Shown: piece after piece, positions 9,360 through 18,288 of the stretch
Numbering within the stretch: the first letter of the stretch is position 1
Layout: each line of letters starts with the position of its first letter
From: JAFAXD01 sp051985675
Lineage (GTDB): Bacteria; Pseudomonadota; Alphaproteobacteria; Rhizobiales; Xanthobacteraceae
Length of the DNA: 64,000 nucleotides
Direction of reading: 5' to 3'
NCBI GenBank assembly: GCA_051985675.1
Contig: JBPYFJ010000088.1
Span: forward strand, 26,448 to 90,447
The notes under the pieces: generated by a model
Seen by the model: the letters and a program-made list of their open reading frames with translations, nothing else
Told to the model about the DNA's origin: nothing
Database searches by the model: none
Position numbers and translations under genes: made by a program

Positions 9360-9878
9360 ATGGTCTCGTCCTATCTCTATGGACCGCTCACGCGGCTCGG
9401 CCTCTTCGTCGCGGTTCTGGTCGCGCTTGCCGATCAGGCCTTGAAACTCTGGCTGGTGTTCGTGTTCGAGCTCGGTCGGCGCGGCCGGGTTGCGCTTGGC
9501 CCCTTTGTCGACCTGGTGCTGAGCTTCAACACCGGCATCAGCTATGGCCTGTTTCGCGAGCAGGGGATGCTCGCGCAGAATATCCTGCTCGCCGTCAAGG
9601 TCGTCGCGGTCGCGCTGCTGTGGGTTTGGCTGGCGCGCGCGAGCTCGCGCCTCTCCGCGGTGTCGCTCGGGCTGATCATCGGCGGCGCCATCGGCAATGC
9701 GATCGACCGGGTGACCTTCGGCGCGGTGGCGGATTTTGTGCTCGTGCACATCACCACCCCGACCTGGCGGTTCGACTGGTATGTCTTCAATCTGGCCGAC
9801 GCGGCGATCGTGGCCGGCGTCATCGGGCTCCTGTGCGACTCGTTGGCCGGCACTCGGGATGCCGCAAAAGCGCCCTGA
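9360..9878 (+). CDS. lspA: Lipoprotein signal peptidase (signal peptidase II)
   Basis: A 172-residue inner-membrane aspartyl protease with four predicted helices that cleaves prolipoprotein signal peptides. Signature blocks are FNTGISYGLF (residues ~66-74), IGGAIGNAIDR (~107-117), then the two catalytic aspartates in GAVADF (Asp125) and FNLADAAI (Asp147). Its ATG follows the ileS stop directly, so translation is probably coupled. The ileS-lspA pair is widely conserved in proteobacteria. Confidence 0.95.
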   Translation: MVSSYLYGPLTRLGLFVAVLVALADQALKLWLVFVFELGRRGRVALGPFVDLVLSFNTGISYGLFREQGMLAQNILLAVKVVAVALLWVWLARASSRLSAVSLGLIIGGAIGNAIDRVTFGAVADFVLVHITTPTWRFDWYVFNLADAAIVAGVIGLLCDSLAGTRDAAKAP

Positions 9879-9980
9879 TTTTTCGAGATTGTGATGTGGG
9901 GTCAGGGGGTTCTGTCTAGTTTGCACAAGCTGACGACCAAGGGCCTGTAAGGATTTGCGAATCCGGCTGGGCGTGGGGGT

Positions 9981-10703
9981 ATGGGGATGCCTGCGACGAT
10001 AGTGAAACGGTTGGGATGGCGCGCGCTCTTGGCGTGCATGTTTGCCACGGCATTGATCGCGATCATCGGCACGCCACCGGCGCGCGCGGGGGATGATCAG
10101 ACCCAAAACGCCGAAGAAGAGGACGGTGATTTCATCGATCACGCCTTCCGCGGGGTTTTGGAGGGGATCGGCCTCAAGCGAACGGCCCCGCCGGCCATCA
10201 ATTATCACGAGCGCTCGCCGTTGGTGGTGCCGCCCACCCGTGATCTGCCGCCGCCGCAGAAAGTCACGCGCGCTGCGCCCGACCCGGCTTGGCCGCAGGA
10301 CAAGGACATGGCCCCGCAGCGCAAGGTCGCCAAGAAGGCGGTCAAGCAGGGAACCGAGGCTGAGGAAGAGGACATGCGCGCGCTGCGTCCGGACGAGCTC
10401 GGCGGTCGCAAACCGACCGGCAAGCGCACGGCTACGGCCGACGGCGGCCCGGCGCCCGATACGACCGGCCAGCAGCTCACCCCGGGCCAATTGGGCTTCC
10501 AGGGCATTAATAACCTCGGCAAGCTGTTTGACCGGACGCCCGAAGAAGTGCCGTTCAAGGAGGAGCCGGAGCGCAGCGCGCTGACCGATCCGCCGACGGG
10601 ACTGCGCACGCCGTCGCCAAAATACTCGTATGGGACCAAAAACCGGATGGACCCGGAAAAGAATGGCCCATTGGACCGCGGCGCGATGGGCTCGAACCAG
10701 TAG
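9981..10703 (+). CDS. Conserved exported protein of unknown function
   Basis: A 240-residue protein with a signal peptide ending near ARAG (residue ~37), followed by a low-complexity, charged and proline-rich region. A stretch RALRPDELGGRKPTG and a C-terminal GFQGINNLGKLFDRTPEEVPFKEEP are the most ordered-looking parts. No enzyme motif is visible. The position between lspA and the M16 peptidase pair is one I recall from other Hyphomicrobiales, which suggests an envelope-related role (inference). The start ATG GGG ATG CCT leaves the exact initiation codon uncertain by two residues. Confidence 0.7.
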   Translation: MGMPATIVKRLGWRALLACMFATALIAIIGTPPARAGDDQTQNAEEEDGDFIDHAFRGVLEGIGLKRTAPPAINYHERSPLVVPPTRDLPPPQKVTRAAPDPAWPQDKDMAPQRKVAKKAVKQGTEAEEEDMRALRPDELGGRKPTGKRTATADGGPAPDTTGQQLTPGQLGFQGINNLGKLFDRTPEEVPFKEEPERSALTDPPTGLRTPSPKYSYGTKNRMDPEKNGPLDRGAMGSNQ

Positions 10704-10808
10704 TTTTCCGATCGGTAACTTGCGCCGGTTGCCGGCAACCCCTAACAGGGGGCGACACACCTGACGGGTTGAGCGAGGAAGCGCCGATGTTCCGGCGCGG
10801 GGACATCC

Positions 10809-12233
10809 ATGATGAAGCCTGAGCTTCGGCGGCCGCTGACTGCAACGCTACGCTCCCTTGCGACCCTGCGCCATGTCGTCACGCTCGTTTTCGCCATCGG
10901 GCTCGCGCTCGTGCTCGCCGGCACATCCCTGCGAGCGGCTTCGCAAGAGGACGTCGACGTCACCCATTTCGTGCTCGGCAATGGGCTCGAGGTTGTTGTC
11001 ATCCCCGATCACCGCGTTCCGGTCGTGACCCAAATGGTCTGGTACCGGGTCGGCTCCGCCGACGAGCCGGCGGGCAAATCCGGAATCGCCCACTTTCTCG
11101 AGCACCTGATGTTCAAGGGCACCGAAAAGAATCCCGCCGGCAAGTTTTCTCAGGTGCTTGCCACCATCGGTGGACAGGAAAACGCGTTCACCACGGCGGA
11201 CTACACCGGTTACTACCAGCGCGTGGCGCGCGAATATCTGCCGTTGGTGATGGAGTTCGAGGCCGACCGCATGACCGGTCTGGTGCTCACCGACGCCAAC
11301 GTCCTGCCCGAGCTCGACGTTGTGCTCGAGGAGTACAACATGCGCGTCGCCAACAGCCCGGACGCGCGACTGCGCGAGCAGGTCGAAGCGGCGCTGTTCC
11401 TCAATCACCCTTACGGCCGGCCGGTGATCGGCTGGCATCACGAAATCAAGAAGCTCAATCGCGAAGACGCGCTTGCGTTCTATCGGCACTACTACACGCC
11501 GAACAACGCGATCGTCGTGATCGCCGGCGACGTGACTGCGGCCGAGGTGAAGGCGCTGGCCGAGAAGACCTACGGCAAGGTCGCCCGCCGGTCGGAGATC
11601 GGGCCGCGCAAGCGCCCGCAGGAGCCTGAACACACCGCAGCCCGCCAGGTGACGGTCGCCGATCCGCGCGCGACCCCGAGCCTGCAGCGCGCCTATCTGG
11701 CGCCGTCCGACTCCACCGCCAAGCCGGGCGAGGCCGAAGCGCTGGAAGTGCTCGCCCATATTCTGGGCGGCGGCTCGAACAGCCGGCTCCAGCGCGCACT
11801 GGTCGAGGATCGCGGCCTCGCCAACAGCGCCGGCGCGACTTATTCGGGCACCTCGGTCGACCAGACCGTATTCAGCGTGTACGCGACCCCGCGCCCGCAC
11901 GTGAGCCTGGCCGAGCTGGAGACCGCGATGGACGCTGTGATCGATGAAGTCGCCATCAACGGAATCACCCCGGAAGAATTGACGCGCGCTAAGACCCGGA
12001 TGATCGCCGACGCGGTCTATGCCAAGGATAATCAAGCAACGCTGGCGCGCTGGTATGGCGGGGCGCTTGCGACCGGTTCGACCGTCGAGGACGTGAAGTC
12101 CTGGACCGAGCAGGTCCGCGCCGTTACGGCCGATAGCGTGCGCGCGGCCGCCAAGACCTGGCTCGACAAGCACCACTCGGTGACCGGTTATCTGATCAAG
12201 GAGTGGCCCAAGCCCGAGGAGAAGAAATCTTGA
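10809..12233 (+). CDS. M16-family zinc metallopeptidase, catalytic partner
   Basis: A 474-residue exported peptidase of the pitrilysin family. A membrane/signal segment lies at ~20-45. The inverted zinc motif HFLEH is at residues 95-99, and the third zinc ligand Glu lies in LEEYNMR about 76 residues downstream. The second half is the usual inactive M16 domain with LGGGSNSRLQRALVEDRGL. Such proteins pair with a non-catalytic homologue, which is exactly what follows. The function is turnover of small proteins or peptides in the periplasm. The partner begins in a four-base TTGA overlap with this stop codon. Confidence 0.9.
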   Translation: MMKPELRRPLTATLRSLATLRHVVTLVFAIGLALVLAGTSLRAASQEDVDVTHFVLGNGLEVVVIPDHRVPVVTQMVWYRVGSADEPAGKSGIAHFLEHLMFKGTEKNPAGKFSQVLATIGGQENAFTTADYTGYYQRVAREYLPLVMEFEADRMTGLVLTDANVLPELDVVLEEYNMRVANSPDARLREQVEAALFLNHPYGRPVIGWHHEIKKLNREDALAFYRHYYTPNNAIVVIAGDVTAAEVKALAEKTYGKVARRSEIGPRKRPQEPEHTAARQVTVADPRATPSLQRAYLAPSDSTAKPGEAEALEVLAHILGGGSNSRLQRALVEDRGLANSAGATYSGTSVDQTVFSVYATPRPHVSLAELETAMDAVIDEVAINGITPEELTRAKTRMIADAVYAKDNQATLARWYGGALATGSTVEDVKSWTEQVRAVTADSVRAAAKTWLDKHHSVTGYLIKEWPKPEEKKS

Positions 12234-13579
12234 TCGCTTGGCGTACGTGCAGCTTGCGGATCGCAACCCTATCGGCCCTCGCTGTCGCGCTGGTGGCGCC
12301 GGCGAGCGCGGCGACGGATGTCGAGCGCGTGGTCAGTCCGCTCGGCATCGAGGCATGGCTGGTTCATTCGCCGACGGCGCCGCTGATCGCCATCGATTTT
12401 GCGTTCCGTGGCGGCTCGAGCCAGGACCCGGCCGACAAGCCGGGCGTCGCGGCGCTGGTGGCGGGGCTGATCGACGAGGGCGCCGGCAATCTCGACGCGC
12501 GCGCTTTTCACGAGCAGCTCGAATCGAACGCGATCAGTCTGAGTTTCACGGCGACCCGCGACCAGTTCAACGGTTCGCTGCGCACGCTGCTCGACCAGCA
12601 GGACAAGGCATTCGAGCTGACCAATCTGTCGCTCACCGCGCCCCGCTTCGACCCCGAAGCGGTCGAGCGCATCCGCGCCAACCTGTTGTCGGATTTGCGC
12701 CGCGCCACCACCAATCCGAGCCAGATCGCGAGCCGCAACTGGTGGGCCACGGCGTTCCACGGCCACCCTTACCAATGGCCGGTGAACGGGACGGTCGAAT
12801 CGGTTACGACCGTCACCGCTGCTGATCTCAACAACTACGTGCGGCGCGTGTTCGCGCGCAACAACCTCAAGATCGGGATCGTCGGCAACGTCGATGCCGC
12901 GACCGCGGGCGCGATCGTCGACCGCATCTTCGGATCACTGCCGGCAAAGGCGGATCTTGTGCCGGTTGCATCCGCCAACCCGCAGGGACTCGGCCGCAAG
13001 ATCATGGTCGACCTCGACGTTCCTCAGTCCGTGGTGATGATCGGCGGCGAAGGCATTGCCCTGAAAGACCCGGATTTCATGCCCGCCTACGTCGTCAACG
13101 AGATCCTGGGCGGCGGCTCGTTCGCGTCGCGGCTCTATCGTGAGGTGCGGGAAGTCCGCGGGCTCGCCTATTCGGTCTATTCGACCCTGATTCCGCTCGA
13201 TCACGCCGCGCTGTTCATGAGCGGAACCGCGACCCGCGGCGATCGCGCCGGCCAAACCCTCGAGGTCGTCGAGCACGAAATTCATCGTCTGGCGGAGACC
13301 GGCCCGACCGTGGAGGAGCTCGCGCGCGCCAAGTCGTACCTCAAGGGCGCCTACGCGCTGCGCTTCGACACCTCGTCCAAGATCGCGAGCCAGCTGGTGC
13401 AGATTCAGATGGACGACCTTGGCATCGACTACATCAAGCGGCGTAACAGCCTGGTCGAAGCGGTGACGCTCGCCGACGTCAAGCGGGTTGCCAAGCGCCT
13501 GCTCGACGGCGGGCTGCTTGTCACCGTCGTGGGGCGGCCCGCCGTGACCACGGCGAACACCGCCGCCAAGGGCGGTTGA
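12230..13579 (+). CDS. M16-family peptidase-like protein, non-catalytic partner
   Basis: A 449-residue exported M16 homologue whose zinc site is absent: where the partner has HFLEH this protein has ALVAGLIDEG. It keeps the fold-specific GGGSFASRLYREVREVRGLAYSV block. Together with the upstream gene it should form the active heterodimer, as in mitochondrial processing peptidase-like pairs. I place the start at TTG 12230, overlapping the upstream TGA. It has GAGGAG about eight bases upstream, and this start gives a proper signal peptide (TCSLRIATLSALAVALVAP). The ATG at 12203 would add nine residues before the signal and lacks a ribosome site. Confidence 0.88.
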   Translation: MIAWRTCSLRIATLSALAVALVAPASAATDVERVVSPLGIEAWLVHSPTAPLIAIDFAFRGGSSQDPADKPGVAALVAGLIDEGAGNLDARAFHEQLESNAISLSFTATRDQFNGSLRTLLDQQDKAFELTNLSLTAPRFDPEAVERIRANLLSDLRRATTNPSQIASRNWWATAFHGHPYQWPVNGTVESVTTVTAADLNNYVRRVFARNNLKIGIVGNVDAATAGAIVDRIFGSLPAKADLVPVASANPQGLGRKIMVDLDVPQSVVMIGGEGIALKDPDFMPAYVVNEILGGGSFASRLYREVREVRGLAYSVYSTLIPLDHAALFMSGTATRGDRAGQTLEVVEHEIHRLAETGPTVEELARAKSYLKGAYALRFDTSSKIASQLVQIQMDDLGIDYIKRRNSLVEAVTLADVKRVAKRLLDGGLLVTVVGRPAVTTANTAAKGG

Positions 13580-13692
13580 TCAGGTTTTCTCTCGCGCGTT
13601 TTCCCTAAACGGCGAAGCGGTATGTGACCGCGCGCTGATACTGCTATTGTTGAACCCGAAGCAGCGCTGCCGCGACTTCGTGTTCAATCAAG

Positions 13693-14115
13693 ATGATCCG
13701 CATCACCGAGCATATTGCGATCGACGAGTCGGAGCTCAGCGAGACGTTCGTGCGCGCCTCCGGCCCGGGCGGCCAGAACGTCAACAAGCTCGCGACCGCC
13801 GTGCAGTTGCGCTTCGATGTGCGCAACTCCCCGGCGCTTCCCGCGGATGTGCGCGCGCGGCTTGCGACGCTGGCCGGCCGCCGGCTCACGCAGGACGGCG
13901 TGCTCGTGATCATCGCCCAGCGGCATCGCACCCAGGAGCGCAACCGCGAAGACGCGCGTGCGCGCCTGATCGAGCTCATTCGCCAGGCGGCGGTCGTGCC
14001 CAAGCGGCGCCGCCCGACCAGACCGACGGCCGCCTCGCATGAGCGGCGGATCGAGCGGAAAAAGCGCAGAAGCGGCGTGAAGCGGCTGCGTGGCATCAAG
14101 CCGGCGTTGGATTGA
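13693..14115 (+). CDS. arfB: Ribosome-rescue peptidyl-tRNA hydrolase ArfB
   Basis: A 140-residue release-factor homologue. The GGQ catalytic motif is in GPGGQNVNK (Gly26-Gly27-Gln28), and the C-terminus is the lysine/arginine-rich tail (KRRRPTRP...RRIERKKRRSG) that inserts into the empty mRNA channel of stalled ribosomes. The codon-recognition domains of RF1/RF2 are missing, as expected. ArfB (YaeJ) hydrolyses peptidyl-tRNA on non-stop complexes. It stands alone, ~110 bases after the M16 pair. Confidence 0.95.
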   Translation: MIRITEHIAIDESELSETFVRASGPGGQNVNKLATAVQLRFDVRNSPALPADVRARLATLAGRRLTQDGVLVIIAQRHRTQERNREDARARLIELIRQAAVVPKRRRPTRPTAASHERRIERKKRRSGVKRLRGIKPALD

Positions 14116-14374
14116 GACGCCCGCGTTCAAGCTGATTGCTTTCTGAGCAATCCGGGTCGGGAATGACGGGTGCCGATGATCGCGCAACGCCGGCGCGCAA
14201 TTGCGCAACAGGCCTGTCGCACCCACGTGATTGACTCAATCGAGGCGGCGGCGAACTGTCGGCGCCTCGAGTGCGTTGTCGTGCGAATTGCCGTCAGGAA
14301 AGGGCGACTTCCACACATCGATACCGCGCCCCAGGCGAGGCAAATGCCGCTCAAACAAAAGGATTAAAGCACCC

Positions 14375-14917
14375 ATGGCTCAACAATCCGCGGTGGCGCC
14401 CAAGGCGCGTGAGAGATTTCCGGCGCCGGCCAGGATGACGGTTTCGCTTAAGGTCAACGGCGTCGAGCGCAAGCTGACGATTGCGCCGTGGACGACGCTG
14501 CTCGATGCGCTGCGACTCAATCTCGACCTGACCGGGACCAAGAAGGGCTGCGATCACGGCCAGTGCGGCGCCTGCACGGTGCTCCTCGACGGCCGCCGCG
14601 TCTATTCGTGTCTCACCTTGGCGGTCATGAAGGACGGCGCGCAGGTCACGACGATCGAGGGGCTGGCGCAAGGCGATGCGCTGCATCCGCTGCAGCAGGC
14701 CTTCGTCGATCACGACGCCTTCCAGTGCGGCTATTGCACCCCGGGCCAGATCTGCGCGGCGGTCGGGCTGATCGCCGAGGGCCACGCGCGCACGGCCGAT
14801 GAGATCCGCGAGCTGATGAGCGGCAATATCTGCCGGTGCGGGGCCTATCCCAACATCGTGGCGGCGATCGAACAGGTGATGCGCGGCGGCGCCAAGAACG
14901 GGGAGGCGGGACGATGA
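14375..14917 (+). CDS. paoA: Molybdenum aldehyde oxidoreductase, 2Fe-2S subunit (PaoA-type)
   Basis: A 180-residue iron-sulfur subunit of the xanthine oxidase family. The plant-type ferredoxin cluster is ligated by Cys59, Cys64, Cys67 and Cys79 (KKGCDHGQCGACTVLLDG), and the second cluster by Cys118, Cys121, Cys153 and Cys155 (FQCGYCTPGQ, ICRCGAYPN). It is close to E. coli PaoA (YagT), but the N-terminus here has no twin-arginine signal, even in the upstream in-frame extension. The complex is therefore predicted to be cytoplasmic, unlike the E. coli one. Start ATG 14375 has AAAGGA upstream. Its stop overlaps the paoB start by four bases (ATGA). Confidence 0.88.
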   Translation: MAQQSAVAPKARERFPAPARMTVSLKVNGVERKLTIAPWTTLLDALRLNLDLTGTKKGCDHGQCGACTVLLDGRRVYSCLTLAVMKDGAQVTTIEGLAQGDALHPLQQAFVDHDAFQCGYCTPGQICAAVGLIAEGHARTADEIRELMSGNICRCGAYPNIVAAIEQVMRGGAKNGEAGR

Positions 14918-15930
14918 ACAATTTCGACTTTGCGCGCGTCACGAGCGTCGCCGACGCCGTGCGCATGATCGCGGCGGATCCGGGCGCAAAGTTCATCGCG
15001 GGCGGCACCAACCTGGTCGACCTGATGAAGGAAAACGTCGCGCGCCCCTCGCGACTGATCGACATCACCCGACTGCCGCTCAAACAGGTGGAGGAAACCC
15101 AGTACGGCGGCCTGCGCATCGGGGCGCTCGTCCCCAACAGCGATCTCGCCTATCACCCGCAGATTGCCGCGCGCTATCCGCTGCTCGCGAGCGCGATCCT
15201 GGCCGGCGCCTCGCAGCAGCTGCGCAACATGGCCTCGACCGGGGGCAATCTCCTGCAGCGCACGCGCTGCTTCTACTTCTACGACACGACCACGCCCTGT
15301 AATAAGCGCGAGCCGGGCAGCGGCTGTTCAGCGATCGAAGGCCTCAACCGCGGACACGCGATCCTCGGCACCAGCCCGCATTGCATCGCGGTGCACCCCT
15401 CCGACATGTGCGTGGCGCTCGCCGCGCTCGAGGCACGCGTGCTTGCGACCGGAACCACCGGCGAACGCAGCATCGGGTTTGCGGATTTCCACCGCCTGCC
15501 TGGCGATACGCCGCAGATCGACACCAACCTGCGCGCCGACGAGATCATCACGGCGATCGAGCTGCCGGCGAAGGGCTTTGCCGGCCACTACAGCTATCTG
15601 AAGATCCGCGATCGCCTGTCGTATGCGTTCGCGCTGGTCTCGATCGCGGCCGCGCTCGACATCGATCGCGGGGTGATCCGCGAGGCGCGTCTCGCGCTCG
15701 GCGGCGTCGCGCACAAGCCGTGGCGCGACCGCGACGCGGAAGCGCTGCTCATCGGCGCTCCGCCCACGCGCGAAAGTTTCGGCCGCGCCGCCGACGCGCT
15801 GTTGCAGGACGCGCGTGGCGCCGGTCACAACGACTTCAAGATCGAGCTGGCGCGGCGCAGCATCGTGCGCACGCTGACGCAGGCCGCGAGCGGCACGCCG
15901 CAGTCGCAGTCCGACAAGCGTGTTGTTTGA
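14914..15930 (+). CDS. paoB: Molybdenum aldehyde oxidoreductase, FAD/4Fe-4S subunit (PaoB-type)
   Basis: A 338-residue FAD-binding subunit with the flavin motif KFIAGGTNLVDLM (residues ~26-38) and GASQQLRNMASTGGNLLQRT. It also has the insertion that in E. coli PaoB carries a [4Fe-4S] cluster: four cysteines at 119, 129, 138 and 157 (RCFYFYD, TPCNKREPGSGC, SPHCIAV). This insertion distinguishes PaoABC-type enzymes from ordinary xanthine dehydrogenases. It sits between paoA (four-base overlap) and paoC (11-base gap) in one operon. Confidence 0.9.
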   Translation: MNNFDFARVTSVADAVRMIAADPGAKFIAGGTNLVDLMKENVARPSRLIDITRLPLKQVEETQYGGLRIGALVPNSDLAYHPQIAARYPLLASAILAGASQQLRNMASTGGNLLQRTRCFYFYDTTTPCNKREPGSGCSAIEGLNRGHAILGTSPHCIAVHPSDMCVALAALEARVLATGTTGERSIGFADFHRLPGDTPQIDTNLRADEIITAIELPAKGFAGHYSYLKIRDRLSYAFALVSIAAALDIDRGVIREARLALGGVAHKPWRDRDAEALLIGAPPTRESFGRAADALLQDARGAGHNDFKIELARRSIVRTLTQAASGTPQSQSDKRVV

Positions 15931-15941
15931 CGGAGGCCGCC

Positions 15942-18161
15942 ATGATCACGACCAGCAACCAGATCGGCAAGCCGGCCACCCGCGTCGACGGCCGCCTCAA
16001 GGTCACCGGCGCCGCCAAGTATGCCGGCGAATTCAACGTGCCGAATCTCGCGCACGGCGTCGTTGTCACCGCTTCGATCGCCAAGGGGCGGATCAAGCAC
16101 ATCAATGCCGAAGAGGCGCTCGCGGTTGCGGGCGTACTTGCGGTGTTGACGCACGAGAATCGCGGAAAGCTCGCGTCATCCGACGACAAATACAAGGACG
16201 AGGTTGCACCCGATGGCTCGCCATTCCGTCCGCTCTACGACGATGAGGTTCGCTTCAACGGCCAGCCGATTGCGCTTATCGTCGCCGAGGAGTTCGAGAT
16301 TGCGCGCTTTGCGGCGTCGCTGATCCGTGTCGACTACGAGCAGAAAACGCACGTCACCGATTTCGAGACGCAACGGCAGCGCACGGCGGGCGGGAAGCGC
16401 CCCAAGCCCACCCACACGCGCGGCAAGGCCGCGCGCGCGTTCGAGGAGGCCGCAGTGCGCGTCGAGGCCGCCTATAGCATGCCGGTCGAGCACCACAATC
16501 CGATGGAGCCCTATGCGGCGACCGCGGTGTGGGAAGCAGACGACCGGATCACGGTCTACGACAAGACCCAGGGGCCGCTGAACTGCCGCAACTACGTCGC
16601 CAACGTGTTCGGGATGAAGCCCGACAAGGTGCGCGTGCTCTCGCCGTTTGTCGGCGGCGGCTTCGGGTCGGGCTTGCGCCCGAATTACGAGCTGCCGCTC
16701 GCCGTGCTGGCGGCGCGCGCGCTCAAGCGTTCGGTGCGGGTCACCCTCACGCGCCAGCAGATGTTCACGATCGGCTATCGGGCCGCGAACGTGCAGGAGC
16801 TCAAGCTCGGCGCCGATCGCAGCGGCAGCCTTGCCTCGTTCCGGCATGACGCCGCTTCGATGACCTCCCAGTTCGAGGATTTCCAGCGGTCGTTCGTGGC
16901 CTGGTCGAGCCAGCTTTATCGCTGCGCCAACAGCGAGCTTGGCCAGCGTTTGGTCAAGCTAGACGTGAACACGCCCTGCGACATGCGCGGCCCGGGCGGA
17001 ACCGAGGGTATCTGGGCGATCGAATGCGCCATGGATGAGCTCGCCTACGCGGCGAACGTCGATCCGCTCGAGCTGCGGCTGACAAACTACTCGGACCGCG
17101 ATCAGATCGCCGACAAGCCGTACAGCAGCAAGGAGCTGCGCGAATGCTATCGCCAAGCGGCGGAGAAGTTCGGCTGGTCGAAGCGCAGGCGTGAGCCGCG
17201 CTCGATGCGCGAGGGCCGTGAGCTCGTCGGATGGGGCATGGCGAGCGGGGTGTGGGAAGCCTGGCAACTGCCCGCGAGCGCGAGAGCCAGCCTGACCGCC
17301 AACGGCGCCGTCGAGATCGCGAGCGCGACCGCCGATATCGGGCCGGGCACCTATACGATGATGGCCCAGCTCGGCGCCGAGATGCTGGGCGTGCCGCTTG
17401 AGGACGTGACGGCGAAGCTCGGCGATAGCGCGCTGCCGGACGCGCCCGTGGAAGGCGGATCGTTCACCGCCTCCTCGGTCGGCGCCGCCATTCACGACGC
17501 CTGCCGGGCGGTGCAGAAGGACCTGCTCGGGTTCGCGCGCAAGGTCAAAGGGTCGCCGCTGGCCGGCGCCAAGCTCGACGATGTCGTGTTCGCCGACGGC
17601 AAGATCCGGCACAGGCAGGACGCCGGCCGCGCCGTCTCGCTCGCCGACGCCATGCGTGCCGGCAAGGCCGAGCGGATCGAGAAGGAGGCGAGCGCGACGC
17701 CCAAGATGGATGCTCGGTACGCGAACCTCGCGCACTCGGCGGTGTTCGCCGAGGTCAAGATCGACGAGGAGCTCGGGGTCATCCGGGTCACGCGCGTGGT
17801 CAGCGCGGTCGCGGCCGGGCGCATCATCAATCCCAAGCTCGCCGGCAGCCAGATTCTGGGCGCCATCGTCGGCGGCATCGGCATGGCGCTGCACGAGGAA
17901 ACGCTGACCGATCAGCGCTTCGGGCGGTTCATGACCCACAACCTCGCCGACTATCATGTGCCGGTGAACGCCGACGTACACGCGATCGACGTGATCTTCG
18001 TCGAGGAGACCGACGACAAGATCAATCCGTTCGGCATCAAGGGCGTCGGCGAGATCGGCATCGTCGGCACCGCGGCGGCGATCGCCAACGCGGTCTATCA
18101 CGCGACCGGCAAGCGCGTGCGCGATCTGCCGATCACGCTCGACAAGCTGATGCTGGAGTGA
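15942..18161 (+). CDS. paoC: Molybdenum aldehyde oxidoreductase, Mo-cofactor subunit (PaoC-type)
   Basis: A 739-residue catalytic subunit binding the molybdopterin cytosine dinucleotide cofactor. Landmarks are KPATRVDGRLKVTGAAKYAGE at the start, the FVGGGFGSGLRPN block, DMRGPGG, GSFTASSVGAAIHDA, and the C-terminal GVGEIGIVGTAAAIANAV, which contains the catalytic Glu (GVGE). PaoABC oxidises a broad range of aromatic aldehydes to acids. The start ATG 15942 has GGAGG six bases upstream. A longer open frame reaches back into paoB but is non-coding there. No cofactor chaperone gene (PaoD/XdhC type) follows. Confidence 0.9.
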   Translation: MITTSNQIGKPATRVDGRLKVTGAAKYAGEFNVPNLAHGVVVTASIAKGRIKHINAEEALAVAGVLAVLTHENRGKLASSDDKYKDEVAPDGSPFRPLYDDEVRFNGQPIALIVAEEFEIARFAASLIRVDYEQKTHVTDFETQRQRTAGGKRPKPTHTRGKAARAFEEAAVRVEAAYSMPVEHHNPMEPYAATAVWEADDRITVYDKTQGPLNCRNYVANVFGMKPDKVRVLSPFVGGGFGSGLRPNYELPLAVLAARALKRSVRVTLTRQQMFTIGYRAANVQELKLGADRSGSLASFRHDAASMTSQFEDFQRSFVAWSSQLYRCANSELGQRLVKLDVNTPCDMRGPGGTEGIWAIECAMDELAYAANVDPLELRLTNYSDRDQIADKPYSSKELRECYRQAAEKFGWSKRRREPRSMREGRELVGWGMASGVWEAWQLPASARASLTANGAVEIASATADIGPGTYTMMAQLGAEMLGVPLEDVTAKLGDSALPDAPVEGGSFTASSVGAAIHDACRAVQKDLLGFARKVKGSPLAGAKLDDVVFADGKIRHRQDAGRAVSLADAMRAGKAERIEKEASATPKMDARYANLAHSAVFAEVKIDEELGVIRVTRVVSAVAAGRIINPKLAGSQILGAIVGGIGMALHEETLTDQRFGRFMTHNLADYHVPVNADVHAIDVIFVEETDDKINPFGIKGVGEIGIVGTAAAIANAVYHATGKRVRDLPITLDKLMLE

Positions 18162-18174
18162 CGGCGTGCGGACA

Positions 18175-18198
18175 CCTCTTCCCGCAAGCGGGGAGAGG
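18175..18198. repeat. Short palindromic intergenic repeat (CCTCTTCCCGC family)
   Basis: Arms CCTCTTCCCGC and GCGGGGAGAGG separated by two bases form a hairpin in the paoC-mutL gap. A related copy lies at 24016-24041. Palindromes of this CTCTCCCCGC type are scattered in Bradyrhizobium and relatives (established from memory). Confidence 0.6.
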
Positions 18199-18288
18199 CA
18201 AGTGCTGTGCCGTGTGGGTAAGCTCCGAACCCCCTGCGAGTACGCTCAGGATTATTGCTACACTGCGCCGGCCACCCCGAGTCGCCGC

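Noticed and set aside
8145..10760. Very long open frame on the minus strand (871 codons) opposite ileS, lspA and the exported protein
   Set aside because: Arg/His/Pro-rich composition typical of antisense reading of high-GC genes; the plus-strand genes have clear family motifs.
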